Shown here: positions 61,601-64,000 of the stretch, piece after piece
How positions within the stretch are numbered: the stretch's first letter is position 1
Layout: every line of letters starts with the position of its first letter
Assembly: GCF_964355755.1 (NCBI RefSeq)
Contig: NC_092677.1
Location: forward strand, 9,508,601 to 9,572,600
Source: Antedon mediterranea
Taxonomy: Eukaryota > Echinodermata > Crinoidea > Comatulida > Antedonidae
DNA: 64,000 nucleotides
Direction: 5' to 3'
The notes under the pieces: model-generated
What the model saw: only the letters and a program-made list of their open reading frames with translations
What the model was told of the DNA's origin: nothing
Databases searched by the model: none
Position numbers and translations under genes: made by a program

Positions 61601-62782
61601 CCTAAAGATTCGCGGTTTTAAGAGAGTACAGTAAACTCTTCCAATTAAAATACTATAAACTATTTACTTATAATATTTGAATATAATTATATTATCTTAT
61701 CAATTGCCAGTTTTCAAATAAATGGAAAATAAAGTATATATGACTATGACTAAAAGTATGGATACAGTTTAAAAATAAATTAAAACACTTATATTATTAA
61801 AACATAAAAAATAATAATAAAAATAATCACACAATAGTTTGACAGTGTAGACAGGATTAGGATTAGAAAGGGAAGGATTACTGTATCAAAGTGGAATGTG
61901 GTTTTGAATGATTTTAAGCTTTTGTGAAAATGATCAATTGACACAATGTTAAAGAGATTGTTAACAAAATGACGATGAATAAAAACGTTTATAGTACAAG
62001 ACTCTATTGTACAATGACAATAAATAGGTAGGTATAAAAGGCAATCCAATTCTAAGGTACAGTGGGTTGGGATTAGTGAGCCCATTAAATTGTTATCAAA
62101 ACTATGTTAAACGGTAGCTCTAAAATTTATGTTGTAAAACTGTTGAAACAAGTATTGTGAAATCAAGCCCCTTTTTTTTTTACATTTTTTGGAAAAAATT
62201 CTTGGTTTTCAAAGAGTATTAGGAGGGTCAACTGTAAAAGTAACACCATAGGATTATTATTATGGTAATTATTAAATGAAATTTTAATAGTATCTATTGT
62301 TTTAGTAAAGATGCTACCTCGTTGGTACACTTGAGCGTCTGTCTTAGATCGACAAGTGAGTGCTATTGCGGTCCACTGTGCTCGTCTTTTCTTGTACCTC
62401 CCAGTGTTATCAATGCAGTCCAGGTGTTCCAGCTACAAAATAACATTTTAATTTGATAGTTAATTAGTATTAATATGGTACCATTTCAATGATAACACAA
62501 TATTACATTATATGTATACAAGTATTTGCAGAAGTTAAGGTAAAAAAGAAAAGAAAGCAATTTTTATGGAGGGAGGGTTTAGAGGTAAACACAAGTACTG
62601 CTTCATATTCACTGTGTTTAACATACAATACTATTTCTATCAATTTTATAATTATTTCAAAAATACAATTATGAACAAAATTACAGAAGGTTTACCAGAT
62701 TTTGAAGTCGTTTTGTTTCAGAGATCCATTCAGTAATTTCAGCCTTGTCGCTGTCACCAGCAGCAGATGTACTTCTGTCCAT
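49660..62782 (-). CDS. FCSK: L-fucose kinase (fucokinase)
   Basis: 1129 residues; 27 coding exons (high to low): 62696-62782, 62318-62432, 61341-61492, 61128-61178, 60673-60807, 60388-60558, 59952-60061, 59735-59825, 59392-59572, 58824-58960, 58563-58664, 58248-58307, 57709-57825, 57115-57216, 56713-56915, 56123-56259, 55770-55918, 55536-55682, 55155-55351, 54824-54927, 54357-54494, 54095-54189, 50982-51039, 50748-50895, 50509-50621, 49889-50112, 49660-49725. Phases agree throughout. It converts L-fucose and ATP to fucose-1-phosphate in the cytosolic GDP-fucose salvage pathway. Residues about 70-560 form the pyrophosphorylase-like half ([39 protein letters not shown]). From about 740 is the GHMP kinase half: [32 protein letters not shown] (about 891-905), [12 protein letters not shown] and [10 protein letters not shown] near 1080. 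The N-terminus is somewhat longer than in human. The last exon is short and borders a minisatellite; one intron holds a LINE. The ATG lies in an exon reaching 62,803, so a 5'UTR exon is upstream. Confidence 0.95.
50294..50421. mobile_element. MITE, AAAGCTCTGTCTACACTATC family
   Basis: The ends AAAGCTCTGTCTACACTATC and GATAGTGTTGACATAGCTTT are inverted. Inside are TGTGATGTGCCCAAATATGG and ACATCATCATGTCCAC. Two relatives lie in other FCSK introns. Confidence 0.8.
51121..51265. mobile_element. Degraded snapback MITE, GGTTCCCACTAG family
   Basis: AAGCTTGGTTTGTACTTAGA, then GCGTTGACCAATCACAAGCA and ACAGGTGATTGTGACTTAAA preserve the end and the CCAATCA core, but the arms have diverged. Confidence 0.45.
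51633..53957 (+). CDS. LINE ORF2 fragment: reverse transcriptase and C-terminal domain
   Basis: 774 codons from the first ATG. The frame is related upstream too (NWEEVYSS), but a stop at 51,549-51,551 breaks it, and the apurinic endonuclease region is absent. Reverse-transcriptase blocks in order: LPL-type [34 protein letters not shown] (catalytic Asp), [20 protein letters not shown] (catalytic Asp pair), [14 protein letters not shown]-terminal Cys/His segment ([20 protein letters not shown]) follows. The reverse-transcriptase part is intact, but the element as a whole is dead on arrival because of 5' truncation. Confidence 0.92.
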   Translation: MRPNDKPWINAHIRTLIRKRNRAHSTRNNSNSHMQRFKKIRAKVVKAIRKAKQTFLDKQFDLLMNKNCDSKTWWSTINSVCNSKQYYKIPPIKLNDDVLTLNSEKVKAFNNYFKSQSFIPNHDDFPTDFTYRTASRLSTLKLSVDEIMKLLTMLDKNKAMGPDEIHSIILIESAEIIAPHLTKLYNFCISQGYFPVEWKKSNVIPLHKKGNKSLIENYRPISILSNFTKIFERAVFDIVYKYFVDNKLLTQFQSGFTPGDSTTYQLLYLIDTFNRALDLRKEVISVFLDISKAFDKVWHNGIIYKLNQYGINGTLLKWFQSYLNSREQRVIIEGTTSPWVTITAGVPQGSVLGPFLFIVFINDMVDNIKSNISLYADDTSLYDICTDRNISEQKLNGDLNVIYNWAKKWKVTFNANKTKAILFTRKHLDNYVSLNFNNVNLQFVNDHRHLGVMLNAKLKWDSHIQSVINKASLSLNMLRRVKHILPRQALCHIYISHVRPLMEYAAPVWCNIPDKLSDELENIQISAGRICTGAWKHTSHNALRQELGWLSLEKRRQFLNLILFFKIIHKLTPVYLYSLFNFSDNIEVYNLRNIRNIIIPFCKTTSYRLSFVPSIITHWNELNNEIKNSSFLVEFKKLLLKSNLFETKKRSYYDTGDKKINQIHTRIRLGFSCLNSHLFLHGLRDNPNCTCGFNVENPLHFLCYCPNYNTQRDILLVSANSIIEDILAKDFSLTFNFTFLSEIFIFGSDLLSNCENALLFYYVQQFLVNSGRFN
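53999..54042 (+). repeat. 3' stem-loop of the LINE
   Basis: GAGGCGCCTT pairs with AAGGCGCCTC and an inner AAGATGG pairs with CCATCTT. It lies between the ORF stop and the poly(A) tail, where LINE reverse transcriptases may recognise their RNA (inference). Confidence 0.85.
54245..54345 (+). mobile_element. tRNA-derived SINE fragment
   Basis: GGTCCTCGGTTCAAATCCTG is a B box, followed by CTCCACTCTCAAAGACTT, the same body as the SINE at 62.9 kb. It sits immediately next to an FCSK exon. Confidence 0.6.
54585..54792. repeat. 67-bp tandem repeat, three copies
   Basis: TATTCAAAAAGACCTGTACA, AGTACACCTGTAACACTATT and AAAAGACACCTGTA recur at offsets of 67 bases (54,601, 54,668, 54,735), in an FCSK intron. 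Confidence 0.9.
58354..58482. mobile_element. MITE, AAAGCTCTGTCTACACTATC family (left end lost)
   Basis: AAGTGTGATGTGCCTAAATA and the right end GTAGTGTAGACAGAGCTTA are preserved. The left inverted end is missing. Confidence 0.7.
59206..59367. mobile_element. MITE, AAAGCTCTGTCTACACTATC family
   Basis: Ends AAAGCTCTATCTACACTATC and TGTGTAGACAGAGCTTT, with the internal ATATGCCCAAATATGGTAGT motif repeated two to three times. It ends 24 bases from the FCSK exon at 59,392. Confidence 0.8.
59608..59690 (+). mobile_element. tRNA-derived SINE in an FCSK intron
   Basis: CGTGGAAGCTTAGTGGTTTC resembles an A box and CCAGGGTTCAATCCTGACA a B box. The body is short and diverged. Confidence 0.5.
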
Positions 62783-62803
62783 GTTAAAGTCGATGTGTGC
62801 ACG

Positions 62804-64000
62804 CTTTAAAATAAAATATATTCATGCACATTACTATGTTTCCCTAACATTCAATTACAGTCAAGTGAACACCTAACATTTATTGTTGAATTCATCGATG
62901 GAGAAATTGTTTACAAAGTGCAAATTGAGTGGAATTGTGGCTTGGTGGTTATGATGCTTGGCTACCATTCTAAGGGTCCTGGGTTCAAGTCCCGTCACAT
63001 GTCAGGATTTTTTCTAAGGACCAAATTACTCCACTCCCAAAGACTTGTAATAAGACTTTGTTTATGTAGAGCATCTTGTGTATATGTTTGTCTTGTGAAC
63101 CTCTGAGGGTCCCTAATGATCAGCAATAGCTGGATGGATCACCCTCATTAAATATGGTTTAAAAAAAAAGGGACATAATAAGATGGGGTTGTAGGGGAAA
63201 TAACGCCGGCGCCACCTAACTACACACTCAGAGGGATATAATTTATAGAACTGTGAATATGTTTAGGGTCATAATTAAGTCTAAACAATTATCAATGGCA
63301 TAGGCGTATCCTGTATAATATTAGAGCCATTGTATTGCATCTATGATTCCTGCTACACTATAAAAATAAATGCTACATACTATGGTCTGTTTATTATTAT
63401 TGTGCAGTCACAAGAGAATGAGAAGGTTAAACTAATTGTATTTCTTTAAATAAACCATAGGGTCATAACCCATGCTGAATTTATAAAGTACCTTCTTTTA
63501 AATGTCCAGCTGTTTGTTTGTTGGTCCCCCTCCTTCAACAATCCAGTCCAGTACTTTTGGAGCTATGGATTCACTGAAGTGTGAAAACATTGACCTCATT
63601 CATTGCCTTTTATGGATATGACGTTATGAAAGGGGAAGCCCCATAAACGTGTTTTGTTTTGGTAGCCTGTTGCTATTTCTTCAACATTTTGAACGTGTCC
63701 TACTAATATTTGATATATAAAGTCAATGTTTGTGCAGTTCAATATGTTATTGTCTAGGACTAGAGTATCATTAATAATAATATTTATCAAATTGCATTGA
63801 AATATGTATGTACCACCATGGCCAATTAATTTGTTATGTGTGTGATGTTCATTAAATCATATATACCGCCCTCTCTACATCTTTGCTTTACCAACTTAAC
63901 CACCACCACCACCACCACACATGATACCACCACAACACCACACAGATCGCAGGGAGAAAGACGTTTCACGTAGCCTTAGCTAGGCCTAGGTAAAAAGTCC
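62804..64000. other. Upstream flank of FCSK
   Basis: No coding exon is supported. It should contain the FCSK 5'UTR exon and promoter on the minus strand, which I cannot place. It holds one SINE and a (CCA)n run at about 63,900-63,920, and ends in TAGGCCTAGG. Confidence 0.45.
62925..63170 (+). mobile_element. tRNA-derived SINE, most complete copy
   Basis: GTGGCTTGGTGGTTATGATG (A box) and CCTGGGTTCAAGTCCCGTC (B box) form a tRNA-like head. The body has CTCCACTCCCAAAGACTTG and AGCAATAGCTGGATGGATCA, and the tail is TTAAATATGG followed by A-rich sequence. Confidence 0.75.

Noticed and set aside
62925-63000. Functional tRNA gene
   Set aside because: A and B boxes are present, but the acceptor and anticodon stems do not pair convincingly and a SINE body follows.

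Overview
The window is eukaryotic, intron-rich, AT-rich DNA from an animal, most likely a marine invertebrate deuterostome. An echinoderm is my best guess and is inference only. Animal-specific families are present (interferon regulatory factor IAD domain, VIRMA, L-fucose kinase, BTB-Kelch). Introns follow GT-AG with conserved phases, and the spacers are full of MITEs, tRNA-derived SINEs and a LINE. The palindrome TAGGCCTA is scattered through the non-coding DNA.

Layout. (1) 1-15,050, plus strand: a tandem array of four genes encoding the C-terminal IRF-association domain (IAD) of interferon regulatory factors. I rebuilt each one from splice sites and intron phases. All share the same IAD intron plan (phase 1 before the domain, phase 2 inside it). 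None shows an IRF DNA-binding domain in the window. In genes 3 and 4 an 8-residue leader is spliced straight onto the IAD. N-terminal leaders and C-terminal tails differ sharply: an acidic leader in gene 1, a long polyglutamine and acidic tail in gene 2, a Gln-rich tail with an activation-like motif in gene 3, and a frameshifted, lost tail in gene 4. Genes 3 and 4 sit in a segmental duplication. (2) 18.8-20.5 kb, plus: a RING and TRAF-type zinc-finger E3 ligase like RNF41/RNF151. (3) 20.5-26.3 kb: no convincing gene; repeats and a TTAA-flanked MITE. (4) 26.3-44.0 kb, minus: VIRMA, the scaffold of the m6A methyltransferase regulatory complex, complete in 34 coding exons (1913 residues). (5) 44.8-48.3 kb, plus: a BTB-BACK-Kelch protein (549 residues), divergent from VIRMA across about 0.8 kb. 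(6) 49.7-62.8 kb, minus: L-fucose kinase FCSK, complete in 27 coding exons (1129 residues), with a 5'-truncated LINE in one intron. (7) 62.8-64.0 kb: upstream flank of FCSK with a SINE.

VIRMA, FCSK, the Kelch gene and the RING gene look like ordinary housekeeping or regulatory genes with no obvious joint pathway. The IRF-like array is the accessory, fast-changing part: local duplication, domain loss, tail turnover and transposon insertion, the pattern expected of innate-immunity genes. The other unusual points are a 53-bp tandem array that repeats a splice acceptor in the Kelch gene, a 57-bp minisatellite made from the last codons and stop of FCSK, and a LINE 15 bp from an FCSK splice donor.
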